Source of the DNA: Chloroflexota bacterium
GTDB taxonomy: Bacteria > Chloroflexota > Dehalococcoidia > Dehalococcoidales > UBA2162
Assembly: GCA_016190895.1 (NCBI GenBank)
Contig: JACPPR010000037.1
Location: 1-44,857, forward strand
DNA length: 44,857 nt
Direction of reading: 5' to 3'
Positions 23,829 through 30,921 of the stretch are shown here, piece by piece. Numbering within the stretch: the first letter of the stretch is position 1; each line of letters starts with the position of its first letter. Made by a program: the position numbers and the translations under genes. The notes under the pieces are model-generated. The model was not told the origin of the DNA and searched no databases. It saw only the letters and a list, made by a program, of their open reading frames with translations.

Positions 23829-24431
23829 ATGTTCAAAAACCTGGTACTGCAGAACCGGAGCTACCGGAAGTTCCACCAGGACATCGCCATAGCTAAGGAG
23901 ACGCTGCGTGAGCTGGTCGACCTGGCCAGATGCTCGGCCTCCGGCGGCAACCGCCAGCCCCTTAAATACATCATCTCCTGCGAGCCGGACAGAAACGACC
24001 TGATATTCTGGCATATTTATCTTGCCCGCCGGGTGAGGGAAGAGCGTTACCCCCCGGAAGGCGGGCGACCCACGGCCTACATCGTCATCCTCGGCGACAA
24101 AGAGATAAGGGAGACTTTCACCCCCGACCATGGCATCGCCGCTCAAACCATCATGCTCGGCGCCAGTGAAAGGGGGCTGGGGGGCTGCATGGTCGGTACG
24201 ATTAAGAGGGAGGAGCTCGCTCAGGCCCTCGAGATACCGCCGCGCTATCAAATACTCCTCGTGTTGGCCCTCGGCAAGCCTGATGAAAACGTAGTGCTCG
24301 AGGACGTCAACTCTGACGGTAAAACCATGTTCTACTGGGATGGCGATGTCCGCCACGTGCCCAAGCGGCCGCTTGATGATATAATTGTTGCCAGCTACGC
24401 GCCTAGTAAAACTCTAAGCACTAAACACTAA
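23829..24431 (+). CDS. Nitroreductase family protein
   Basis: The 200-residue protein opens with the FMN-binding nitroreductase pattern NRSYRKFHQDIAIAKETLRE, has ARCSASGGNRQPLKY and AYIVILGD, and HGIAAQTIMLGASERGLGGC before the substrate region. Such proteins are FMN-dependent oxidoreductases using NAD(P)H. The last dozen residues (YAPSKTLSTKH) come from the AT-rich repeat that starts at 24412 and are not family sequence, so the repeat has replaced the native stop. AAGGAGG lies 5 bases before the ATG. It is a paralogue of the next gene. Confidence 0.92.
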   Translation: MFKNLVLQNRSYRKFHQDIAIAKETLRELVDLARCSASGGNRQPLKYIISCEPDRNDLIFWHIYLARRVREERYPPEGGRPTAYIVILGDKEIRETFTPDHGIAAQTIMLGASERGLGGCMVGTIKREELAQALEIPPRYQILLVLALGKPDENVVLEDVNSDGKTMFYWDGDVRHVPKRPLDDIIVASYAPSKTLSTKH

Positions 24432-24525
24432 ACAATGTCAAAACTCAAAACTTGTTTAGCCCGTTGGATTTTGAATTTTGGATTTGTTTAGAGTTTAGAA
24501 ATTAGGATTTAGAATTTTGTAAAAA
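24412..24525. repeat. AT-rich word repeat between nitroreductase genes
   Basis: It runs CTAAGCACTAAACACTAAAC, then AATGTCAAAACTCAAAAC, GGATTTTGAATTTTGGATTT and TTAGAGTTTAGAAATTAGG. Its first 20 bases encode the tail of the upstream protein. Its two halves are roughly inverted, with CACTAAAC words at one end and GTTTAGAG words at the other. Confidence 0.6.
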
Positions 24526-24539
24526 AGAAGGAGGTTGAA

Positions 24540-25106
24540 ATGTTCAAAGACTTGGTACTGAAGAACCGCAGCTACAGGAGGTTTTACCAGGACCCCGTAA
24601 AAGAGGAGACGCTGAGAGAACTGGTCGACCTGGCACGAAACTCAGCATCGGCGTCTAACCGGCAATCGCTGAAATACATCCTCTCCTGCGACCCGGAAAA
24701 GAACGCCCAGATATTTCCCCTGCTCGGCTTCGCCGGGTCGCTCCGGGACTGGGGCGGGCCGTTCGAAGGGGAGCGGCCTACCGCCTATATCGTTATTTTG
24801 CTGGACACCGAGATAGCTAAAGGAGCCGGCTGCGACCACGGCATCGCCGCCCAGAGCATTCTGCTGGGGGCGACCGAGCAGGGACTGGGGGGCTGCATGC
24901 ACGGCTCGGCAAAGAAGCCTGAGATGATGAAGGCGCTGAACATTCCGGAGAAGTATGAGATTCAGCTTGTAATATCCCTGGGCAGACCCAAAGAGAAAGT
25001 GGTTTTGGAGCCGCTCGGGCAGGATGGCAAAACTACCTATTACCGCGATTCCGAGCAGACGCACCATGTGCCCAAGCGCTCCCTAGATGAGATAATCATC
25101 GGTTAA
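24540..25106 (+). CDS. Nitroreductase family protein (paralogue)
   Basis: The 188-residue protein closely matches its upstream neighbour: NRSYRRFYQDPVKEETLREL, ARNSASASNRQSLKY, AYIVILLD, then HGIAAQSILLGATEQGLGGC and VPKRSLDEIIIG at the end. It should be an FMN-dependent oxidoreductase. The end matches the neighbour's PKRPLDDII segment, which shows where the neighbour's natural C-terminus was. AAGGAGG is 6 bases before the ATG. The pair looks like a tandem duplication later separated by an AT-rich repeat. Confidence 0.93.
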   Translation: MFKDLVLKNRSYRRFYQDPVKEETLRELVDLARNSASASNRQSLKYILSCDPEKNAQIFPLLGFAGSLRDWGGPFEGERPTAYIVILLDTEIAKGAGCDHGIAAQSILLGATEQGLGGCMHGSAKKPEMMKALNIPEKYEIQLVISLGRPKEKVVLEPLGQDGKTTYYRDSEQTHHVPKRSLDEIIIG

Positions 25107-25114
25107 ACGCCGTA

Positions 25115-25203
25115 ACCCCTTCCCCCTTTGAAAAAAGGGGGATAAGAGGGGGATTTAGGATGCCGAAATCCCTCGCAGTCTCCCTTTTCCAAAGGGAGAT
25201 GCC
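25115..25203. repeat. Paired-hairpin repeat, B-A order
   Basis: CCCCCTTTGAAAAAAGGGGG and GAGGGGGATTT are followed by AAATCCCTCGCAGTCTCCC and AAAGGGAGATGCC. A short AT-rich word repeat (25214-25245) follows directly and runs into the rarA start. Confidence 0.8.
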
Positions 25204-25249
25204 TGGCATCGTAAAATTGGTTTTTGAACTTTGAGCTTTGGATTTTCGT

Positions 25250-26608
25250 ATGATGGACATGTTCGGGCAGAAAGCTAAGGAGAGCGAACAGCCCTTCGCG
25301 GGTGAAGAAGGCGGGGCGCCTCTGGCTGCCCGAATGCGCCCAGCGAACCTGGACGAGTTCGTCGGGCAAAAACACCTGGTCGGCGAGGGGCGAGCGCTCA
25401 GGAAGGCAATCGAAGGCGGTCGGCCGCCCTCGATTGTCCTCTGGGGGCCGCCCGGCAGCGGCAAGACCACCCTGGCTAATGTCATCGCTAACAGCATCAA
25501 CTCCCACTTCAGCCCGGTGAGCGCCGTCAGCGCCGGCGTGGCCGACCTGCGCCGCATCATCGAGGAAGCCAAAAACCGCCGCAAGCTTCAGCAGCGGAGA
25601 ACCATCCTTTTCATAGATGAAATCCACCGCTTCAATAAGTCCCAGCAGGATGCCATCCTGCCCTATGTCGAGGACGGCACCGTCACCCTCATCGGCGCCA
25701 CCACGGAAAATCCCTCCTTCGAGGTTACCTCGGCGCTGCTCTCCCGGTGCCAGGTGCTCAACTTGCAGCCGCTCACCGATGATGAAATCCGCTTTATCAT
25801 CCTGAGGGCACTGAAGGACAGCGTGAAGGGCATCGGGGCGTTGAACGTCGAGCTGGCTGCCGATGGCATCGACCATCTGATTACGATGTCCAAAGGCGAT
25901 GCCCGCATCGCTCTGAACGCCCTGGAGATGGCGGCCCTGAGCACGCCGCCGGATGCCCAGAACAAACGCAATGTTCAACTTGCGACTATCGAAGATGCTA
26001 TCCAGCACCCGGCGCTGCGCTATGACCGGGCCGGCGACCAGCACTACGACCTGATTTCCGCCCTCCACAAATCACTGCGAGGCTCGGACCCCGATGCCTC
26101 TCTCTACTGGCTGGCCAGGATGCTGGAGGCGGGTGAGGACCCGCTCTATATCGCCCGCCGGATGGTGCGCTTCGCCTCCGAGGATGTCGGCATGGCCGAC
26201 CCGCAGGCGCTGGTGGTGGCGATGGCCGCCCAGCAGGCGGTGCACTTCATCGGTCTGCCCGAGGGCAATCTGGCGTTGGCCCAGGCTGCCATCTACCTGG
26301 CGACCTCTCCCAAGAGCAACGCCATCTACGAAGCTTACTCCCGCGTGCAGGAAGACATCAAGCGGGGGGCTGCCGATATCGTGCCTTTACACCTGCGCAA
26401 TGCCCCGACCAAACTGATGAAAGACTCCGGCTACGGCAAGGGCTACAAGTACGCCCACGATTACGAGGGGCACTTCGTCGAGCAGCAGAACCTGCCCGAT
26501 TCGCTCAAAGACAGGGTCTACTACAGCCCCTCAGAGCAGGGCTTCGAGAAAGAAATCCTCTCCCGCCTCCGCAAATGGTTCCCCGGGAAGCGGAGGGGGG
26601 AGAAATAG
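25250..26608 (+). CDS. rarA: Replication-associated recombination protein A (MgsA/RarA AAA+ ATPase)
   Basis: The 452-residue AAA+ ATPase has PLAARMRPANLDEFVGQKHL, the Walker A motif GPPGSGKT at 66-73, the Walker B region LFIDEIHRF at 120-128, and the sensor GATTENPSFEV. The C-terminal half has RMVRFASEDVGMADPQAL and the tetramerisation segment typical of RarA/WRNIP1 proteins, which act at stalled forks. The frame extends upstream to a TTG, but that part is AT-rich repeat sequence, so ATG 25250 is chosen; there is no ribosome site. The length and motifs are complete. Confidence 0.95.
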   Translation: MMDMFGQKAKESEQPFAGEEGGAPLAARMRPANLDEFVGQKHLVGEGRALRKAIEGGRPPSIVLWGPPGSGKTTLANVIANSINSHFSPVSAVSAGVADLRRIIEEAKNRRKLQQRRTILFIDEIHRFNKSQQDAILPYVEDGTVTLIGATTENPSFEVTSALLSRCQVLNLQPLTDDEIRFIILRALKDSVKGIGALNVELAADGIDHLITMSKGDARIALNALEMAALSTPPDAQNKRNVQLATIEDAIQHPALRYDRAGDQHYDLISALHKSLRGSDPDASLYWLARMLEAGEDPLYIARRMVRFASEDVGMADPQALVVAMAAQQAVHFIGLPEGNLALAQAAIYLATSPKSNAIYEAYSRVQEDIKRGAADIVPLHLRNAPTKLMKDSGYGKGYKYAHDYEGHFVEQQNLPDSLKDRVYYSPSEQGFEKEILSRLRKWFPGKRRGEK

Positions 26609-26611
26609 TCT

Positions 26612-26672
26612 GTAGGGGCGACCCCCTGTAGTCGCCTGCCCATCTTGGGAAGGCACGGGGGCCTGCCCCTAA
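26612..26672. repeat. GTAGGGGC palindromic element, longer variant
   Basis: It starts GTAGGGGCGACC and ends GCCTGCCCCTA, with inner words CCTGCCCATCTTGGGAAGGC. It belongs to the same family as the 52-bp elements at 8835 and 12502 but is about 60 bp and less perfect. A word GCCTGCCCTGAGCGAAGCG follows at 26703. No gene lies in 26609-26927. Confidence 0.55.
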
Positions 26673-26785
26673 GTCGTCCCGTCCCTTCTCCCTTGAGGGA
26701 AGATGGTTAGAGCCTGCCCTGAGCGAAGCGTGAGGGATGAGGGTGATTACCGATACCCACATATTTGCCCTCCAGCTTCAAAAAT

Positions 26786-26814
26786 TTGACAACGCAATTC
26801 AGCTATGATATGAT
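26786..26814 (+). promoter_or_regulatory. Promoter of the zinc-ribbon gene
   Basis: TTGACA and TATGAT are separated by 17 bases. The predicted start at about 26821 leaves a 5' UTR of about 107 bases, unusually long for a 63-residue protein. Confidence 0.7.
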
Positions 26815-26877
26815 AAAAGGGTAGTTTAAGTCAGGTTAGTCCCAGCCTCTTTAGTCCTTTCATTTTCACTTCAGACG

Positions 26878-26927
26878 TTTGGATGACCGAAGCTCTAGCT
26901 AACTTTTTAGAGAGGAGGTCATCCAAA
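26878..26927 (+). promoter_or_regulatory. Start-site hairpin in the 5' UTR of the zinc-ribbon gene
   Basis: TTTGGATGACC (26878-26888) pairs perfectly with GGTCATCCAAA (26917-26927), which ends one base before the ATG. Inside the loop CTCTA (26893-26897) pairs with TAGAG (26908-26912). The ribosome site AGGAGG lies at the inner edge of the long stem with its last two G paired. Folding would hide the start codon region, as in RNA thermometers or repressor-controlled leaders. Confidence 0.7.
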
Positions 26928-27119
26928 ATGGTTTTCAGCGATAAGACAATCCAGTGCGCAGATTGCAAGACGAACTTCACGTTCACCGCCGGTGAGCAAG
27001 AGTTCTACAACACCAAGGGCTTCACCAATGAGCCTAAGCGCTGTCCGGAGTGCCGCCGGGCTAACAAAGCTCGGCGTTCTGATTCTGGCAGCTCAAACAG
27101 CTATTCACAGCGGTACTAA
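26928..27119 (+). CDS. Small zinc-ribbon protein (zf-trcl type)
   Basis: The 63-residue protein reads MVFSDKTIQCADCKTNFTFT, then GEQEFYNTKGFTNEPKRCPECRR and a Ser/Arg-rich tail. Two CxxC pairs (CADC, CPEC) and the FTxGEQxFYxxKGFxNxPKRC pattern define the probable zinc-ribbon domain found in small bacterial proteins of unknown role. AGGAGGT lies 8 bases before the ATG. The 5' UTR is long and structured, and a perfect terminator palindrome follows, so this is a single-gene transcript likely under post-transcriptional control. RNA or DNA binding is plausible but unproven. Confidence 0.92.
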   Translation: MVFSDKTIQCADCKTNFTFTAGEQEFYNTKGFTNEPKRCPECRRANKARRSDSGSSNSYSQRY

Positions 27120-27163
27120 ATCTGCGGCATCCGCAGGCTAAGTATCGCTAGAATGCGAAGCTA

Positions 27164-27203
27164 AAGAAAGGGGCAGGAACAAATTTGTTCCTGCCCCTTT
27201 CTT
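27164..27203 (+). terminator. 40-bp perfect palindrome terminator
   Basis: Two 20-base arms starting AAGAAAGGGGCAGGAAC are perfectly complementary, ending in TTTCTT. It follows the zinc-ribbon gene by 44 bases. A smaller hairpin, CTGCGG-CAT-CCGCAG, lies at 27122-27136. Confidence 0.88.
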
Positions 27204-27280
27204 GTCGTGGGTACTAAAAAGGGTATTAGAGTCAGATTCTCGCCCGCCTCAGAACATGTTCTTCAGGAAAGAGAGGTTGC

Positions 27281-27685
27281 CTAGAAAGGTAGCCCTATCA
27301 GGCTATCCAGACCGTATATGCCAGAACCAGCCAGCAATAACGCTAAGCCCATCATCATAATGAGCCAGTCCCATTCCCACCCCGCCCCCTGGGGCGTCGT
27401 GAAAGGCACCTTCATCTTTCTAGGTTTCAGGTAGAAAGAGATTATCAGGAACTCCAGGGTGATAAAGAATGCGGCCGGCCTTGTCAAAAGGCCGATGATG
27501 AGAGCTATGCCGCCCAGGAATTCCACCAGAGCCGCTATCCATGCCCAGAACAACGCCGGCTTCATACCGATTTGTCCGAAGAAGCCAGCGGTGCCGGCCG
27601 GGTTCTTGAGTTTCGGCCACCCGTGAACCACCAGTTCTATGCCTACCCCGATTCTGATTGCCAGCAGCGCCAGACCAGTTAGCAT
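27281..27685 (-). CDS. DoxX family membrane protein
   Basis: The 134-residue protein has four hydrophobic helices and the DoxX pattern IRIGVGIELVVHGWPKLKNP, GFFGQIGMKP, ALVEFLGGIALIIGLLTRPA. Such proteins are small inner-membrane subunits linked to quinone oxidoreduction or oxidative stress, with the role varying by lineage. ATG 27685 is chosen over 27691 because GAGGAGG directly abuts the latter and lies 6 bases from the former. It is divergent from an HxlR-type regulator whose predicted operator overlaps the doxX promoter, a common regulator-target pairing. Confidence 0.9.
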   Translation of the reverse strand: MLTGLALLAIRIGVGIELVVHGWPKLKNPAGTAGFFGQIGMKPALFWAWIAALVEFLGGIALIIGLLTRPAAFFITLEFLIISFYLKPRKMKVPFTTPQGAGWEWDWLIMMMGLALLLAGSGIYGLDSLIGLPF

Positions 27686-27709
27686 CAACATCCTCCTCTA
27701 TTATTGATA

Positions 27710-27754
27710 TTGACTCCAGTATATGTGCTGTGCTATTCTTTGTAAAGTAGTTAC
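27710..27754. promoter_or_regulatory. Overlapping divergent promoters and inverted-repeat operator
   Basis: For doxX (minus) TTTACA (27741-27746) and TATACT (27718-27723) are 17 bases apart. For hxlR (plus) TTGACT (27710-27715) and TATTCT (27734-27739) are 18 apart. GTAA-N5-TTAC at 27742-27754 overlaps the doxX -35 box, and another GTTAC follows at 27768. This suits an HxlR-type dimer that controls both genes. Confidence 0.6.
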
Positions 27755-27777
27755 CTGAAAGGAATATAGTTACAAAA

Positions 27778-28137
27778 ATGGAACTAAGTATAGATGCAGA
27801 TACTAGGGAAGGCCAGTGCTGCCCGGTCGAGAAAACGCTCGAGGTACTCAGCAGCAAGTGGACTATCCTCATCTTGCGCGACCTCTTGACTGGCACGAAG
27901 AGGTTCGGCCAGCTAAGGCAATCATTAAACGGGGTGAGTCCAAGAACATTATCCCAGCGGCTGAAGGAACTGGAGGCGCAGGGCATCGTCCGGCGGGTGA
28001 TTTACCCGGAGGTGCCTCCCCGTGTCGAGTATTCTCTAACGGAGAAGGGCAAGAGCCTAAGCCCTATCCTTGAACAGATGAGGGACTGGGGTAGCCAGTT
28101 TGAGGAGAGCGGGGAGGGGCCGGAACAGAAGGCATAA
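27778..28137 (+). CDS. HxlR family transcriptional regulator
   Basis: The 119-residue winged-helix protein has CCPVEKTLEVLSSKWTILIL, RDLLTGTKRFGQLRQSL, GVSPRTLSQRLKELEAQGIV and the wing RVEYSLTEKGKSL, a complete HxlR domain. The adjacent cysteines near the N-terminus (residues 14-15, QCC) match redox- or electrophile-sensing members such as those controlling quinone or aldehyde stress. It is divergent from doxX and probably represses or activates it together with its own gene. No strong ribosome site precedes the ATG. Confidence 0.92.
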   Translation: MELSIDADTREGQCCPVEKTLEVLSSKWTILILRDLLTGTKRFGQLRQSLNGVSPRTLSQRLKELEAQGIVRRVIYPEVPPRVEYSLTEKGKSLSPILEQMRDWGSQFEESGEGPEQKA

Positions 28138-28146
28138 CTGGTAGCG

Positions 28147-28235
28147 CGTCATTCTGGCGAAAGCCAGAATCCAGTCGCCCACCCCTGGATTTCAGCCTGA
28201 GTTTACCCCGCACTGGATACGGGGCTGGAATGACG
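28147..28235. repeat. TCATTC/GAATGA palindromic repeat
   Basis: The outer ends CGTCATTC and GAATGACG are inverted. Inside are the hairpin TTCTGGC-GAAA-GCCAGAA and the pair ATCCAG/CTGGAT. A second full copy lies at 35821-35899, and half a copy at 1401-1425. It follows the hxlR stop by 9 bases. Confidence 0.7.
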
Positions 28236-28275
28236 GTCTCCAGGTCGTTTGGGCTATCCGAATAGTGCTGAAGCG

Positions 28276-28959
28276 TCAGCCCAGAAACGATAAAATGCCT
28301 TTTAGCGATGAGACTCTTGGTCCATTCCAACTCTGGCGTTCAACATCATTATCCGTCTCACCCGGGGCGCGAATCTGAACAACTGACATGCCAAGTTCAG
28401 AAGCGCCGGAAAGTTCCTGGTACTTACCATCGGCAACGTACAAGCATTCTTCCGGCTGAACGGACAGTTTCTTGATTGTCAATAAATAGATTTGCGGGTC
28501 TGGTTTCCGTAAACCTACAGAACAGGAAAATGTGGCAACATCAAAGAACCGAGCTAAAGGAGAGAGTTCCCAATTATCCGCGAGATATGAAGCAGCGTTA
28601 CTAACAAGCCCAATCTTACGTCCATTGGTCTTTAGAGAAGTAAGCACATGCACAGCGTCATCCCGCGGTACCCGCAGCAGTTGTTTGATGGAATCCGAGA
28701 AAATGTCGGCTGCCAAAGCGACCTGGTTGCTCGTCACTTGCGCAGCGAGTTGTCTGCAAATACCCCTGACGTAATCTGCGCAGGTAACGAGACCGCCATG
28801 CAATTGCTCATTGTAACCGGCGTTCCACAATTCTCCGAACTCGACAGGCGAGACTGCAAGTGCCTCAGCCATCCGGTTTATGGTGGCAGTTCTCTGGGCA
28901 CGAGAGCCCTCACGGTATAATGTACCACCCAAATCAAAAATAACGGCTTGAAGTTTCAT
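28276..28959 (-). CDS. HAD family hydrolase
   Basis: The 227-residue protein has the HAD motif I FDLGGTLYREG, motif II IGLVSNA, motif III lysine in GLRKPDPQIY and the acidic motif IV region CLYVADGKYQEL. It is a phosphatase-like hydrolase with a helical cap of subclass I. In motif I the second aspartate of the usual DxD is Gly, a variant seen in many FDLGGT members. Motif IV shows one Asp rather than two. The substrate is unknown. The gene is on its own, with an MBL-gene remnant just upstream. Confidence 0.9.
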   Translation of the reverse strand: MKLQAVIFDLGGTLYREGSRAQRTATINRMAEALAVSPVEFGELWNAGYNEQLHGGLVTCADYVRGICRQLAAQVTSNQVALAADIFSDSIKQLLRVPRDDAVHVLTSLKTNGRKIGLVSNAASYLADNWELSPLARFFDVATFSCSVGLRKPDPQIYLLTIKKLSVQPEECLYVADGKYQELSGASELGMSVVQIRAPGETDNDVERQSWNGPRVSSLKGILSFLG

Positions 28960-28974
28960 CTTAGCATTCCTGAG

Positions 28975-29085
28975 CTATTTGTTCATCACCTCGTACAAAT
29001 GTGCCAGGCTCATTTTGATGACGCCTTGCGCACCCTGGTCGGCGCCGACCTTGTTTGTTTCAGTCGTGTTAGAGTGATATTGCAG
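28975..29085 (-). pseudogene. Remnant C-terminus of a second MBL-fold hydrolase
   Basis: The minus strand reads LQYHSNTTETNKVGADQGAQ, then GVIKMSLAHLYEVMNK and a stop. This aligns with the end of the MBL protein at 29923-30735 (QSNTALLEKHGIKVGVDQRS, then SLAHLWEVVGR). An in-frame TGA lies immediately upstream and no further similarity is visible, so only about 36 codons survive. It points to an old duplication or recombination between MBL copies that brought the retropepsin gene pair between them. Confidence 0.65.
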
Positions 29086-29124
29086 TCATTGCCGTCAAAA
29101 CAGGTGCGGAATATTGAAAAGAAA

Positions 29125-29472
29125 TCAATAATCAATTCGTCCAATCAGAAACGGAGTTCTATCCGAGCCGGTAAAGAGACACCTGACCTCAAACCCCTCT
29201 TTACCAATTCTCAAGGAGACGTTCCCTTTGTAACAAGCCTGACTTACACCTGCGACCCCAACCATATGTGCATCCGCTTTTCTGGGCAGGAGATTGCCAG
29301 TGAGATTAGCCACGAAGTGCGGTAGAATGGTGCAATCGGCACCGGAATCGAGAATGAACTCAAAAGCTTGATATTTACCGGAGGCCAAACGAACATCAAC
29401 CACAATGCCGGGGAAAAACATTTCACCGAACGGAGTTTCGGTCGTGGGGCAGACTAATTTAATAGATGGCAA
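29125..29472 (-). CDS. Retropepsin-like aspartic protease
   Basis: The 115-residue protein contains FILDSGADCTILP, the DSGAD form of the D-[ST]-G-[AS] active-site motif of clan AA aspartic proteases, flanked by hydrophobic strands as in retropepsins. The later segment HMVGVAGVSQACYKGNVSLR fits the second half of a single-domain protomer, so the active enzyme would be a homodimer. The TTG at 29472 overlaps the last codons of the upstream small gene by 14 bases, which implies coupling. It lacks a signal peptide, so it should act in the cytoplasm. The substrate is unknown. Confidence 0.78.
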   Translation of the reverse strand: MPSIKLVCPTTETPFGEMFFPGIVVDVRLASGKYQAFEFILDSGADCTILPHFVANLTGNLLPRKADAHMVGVAGVSQACYKGNVSLRIGKEGFEVRCLFTGSDRTPFLIGRIDY

Positions 29473-29650
29473 CTATGTTCTCTGGGACATTGTGTTTTAT
29501 GACCAGGTCTTTATCCCCCAAGAGCGTCTTAACCTTAGCCGTGTTGGCCAAGTCTTTGAAACTGCGCGAGAAGGCTATTTCCTTACCTTTATAGCAGGCA
29601 ATAAAGCCTACGCCGTGCACTTGTATGGTTTGTTTCTTTTTCTCTGCCAT
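29459..29650 (-). CDS. Small protein, possibly DUF5678-like
   Basis: The 63-residue protein begins MAEKKKQTIQVHGVGFIACY and continues with KGKEIAFSRSFKDLANTAKV and LVIKHNVPENIVAIY. It resembles short proteins of the DUF5678 type often encoded beside retropepsin-like proteases, although I make that link from memory of the pattern. It overlaps the protease gene by 14 bases and so is probably made together with it; it could be a partner, inhibitor or substrate. It has no membrane segment. A GGAGGCGAGGCG run lies upstream of the ATG. Confidence 0.6.
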   Translation of the reverse strand: MAEKKKQTIQVHGVGFIACYKGKEIAFSRSFKDLANTAKVKTLLGDKDLVIKHNVPENIVAIY

Positions 29651-29922
29651 TTCTTGCGCCTCGCCTCCAGCCTACCCTCACTTGTCATAATAGTCGCAGT
29701 TCCTGCAAAAAGTCAAGCGCTGGATTACCTCCCCACCACCACCCCCCATAAATGCGCCGCCCGTCCATTTTGACCGCCTGCTTTATCTGTTCCAATCACC
29801 ATATTTGAATTCACCCTTTTGGGACTTTTAACAAAACAAATCGAGCGTAAATATTTACATAAAGTCAGGAACAACTCAGGCTCGTTTAGCCTCGAATTGT
29901 TTGCCTGAAAAAATGATTTCCC

Positions 29923-30735
29923 CTACCTCCCCACCACCTCCCAAAGGTGCGCCAGGCTGTTGCGGAGAGACATTTGCGACCTTTGGTCGACGCCGACCTT
30001 GATGCCGTGCTTTTCAAGGAGAGCGGTGTTGGACTGGGCTTGCTCGAGGGTGAGGCCCTGCTTTTTGGCATCCTCGACGGCATTTATCCAATTCTGAATG
30101 GCGGCGCTCATCTCCGGGATATAGCTCTTATCGCAGACATCGCCGTGGCCGGGCACGAGGAAATCGGCATCCAGCTCCTGGTATTTCTTCAGCGATTCCA
30201 GCCACTCGTAGGGCAGGGCCTGATGCAGGAATGGCTGCGCTCTGACGATATTGTCCGAGGTGAAGACCACCTTCTCCTCCGGCACGTAAACGGCGACCTG
30301 GTAGGGACTGTGGCCGGGCAGGTGAATCAGCCGGAAGGTGTGCTCGCCCAGGCAGAGGGTCAGCCGCTCGGAGAGGGTGATGGTGGGGGCGCAGAAGATG
30401 AAGTCATCCATAAAAGGCAGGCTGGCCGGCGACATCTGCTTCATTCGCTCCTTGAACTGCTCCGCATTGGAGGCCAGGATTGCCTGCCGGGTGCCTTCAT
30501 GCCCGACGACGGTACCATCGAAGAAGCAGTTACCGCTGAAGTGGTCGCCGTGCGGCTCGGTGTTAATCAGGTATTTCACAATGCCGTGTTTGGCAATCTC
30601 ATCCCGCCATTTTACCGCTTCCTCCGGCATCTGGGGGGATTCAATCATGACGATGCCTTCGGCGGTGGTGACGAAGCTGCAATTGGCGCCCCGGAAGCCG
30701 GTTTCCACGTAGACATTATCGGTGATTTGTTTCAT
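29923..30735 (-). CDS. MBL-fold metallo-hydrolase
   Basis: The 270-residue protein has the metallo-beta-lactamase fold: TEGIVMIESP-like strand, the metal motif EPHGDH with His62, Asp64 and His65, LPGHSPYQVAVY, VFTSDN and LVPGHGD. The usual first histidine of HxHxDH is Glu60, which would leave only part of the first metal site, as in some alkylsulfatase-like or redox members. The substrate is unknown. A fragment of a second copy lies 1 kb downstream at 28975. The paired-hairpin repeat at 30795 lies just upstream of its start. Confidence 0.93.
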   Translation of the reverse strand: MKQITDNVYVETGFRGANCSFVTTAEGIVMIESPQMPEEAVKWRDEIAKHGIVKYLINTEPHGDHFSGNCFFDGTVVGHEGTRQAILASNAEQFKERMKQMSPASLPFMDDFIFCAPTITLSERLTLCLGEHTFRLIHLPGHSPYQVAVYVPEEKVVFTSDNIVRAQPFLHQALPYEWLESLKKYQELDADFLVPGHGDVCDKSYIPEMSAAIQNWINAVEDAKKQGLTLEQAQSNTALLEKHGIKVGVDQRSQMSLRNSLAHLWEVVGR

Positions 30736-30794
30736 TTGTGCTCTCCTTTGATGCCTGTTTTGCGAAAGAAGGTTGATGGGTTATTTCATTTCTG

Positions 30795-30895
30795 AAATCT
30801 CTCTCATTCTCCCCTTTTCAAGGGAAGATGCCTTGTGCATGCCATTCCTGTTTTCAGGTATCCCCCTTTGAAAAAGGGGGATTTAAGGGGGATTT
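30795..30895. repeat. Paired-hairpin repeat, A-B order
   Basis: AAATCTCTCTCATTCTCCCC and a degenerate A stem are followed by GGTATCCCCCTTT, AAAAAGGGGGAT and AAGGGGGATTT. It lies between the aldo/keto reductase and the MBL gene, both on the minus strand. Confidence 0.8.
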
Positions 30896-30921
30896 GGTTA
30901 CCAAACCCCTCATGCCATCGC

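Noticed and set aside
25103-26068. Minus-strand 321-codon frame
   Set aside because: Antisense to rarA and ending in a hairpin repeat; no family pattern.
29947-30795. Plus-strand 282-codon frame
   Set aside because: Antisense to the MBL hydrolase; Gly/Leu/Val-rich shadow translation.
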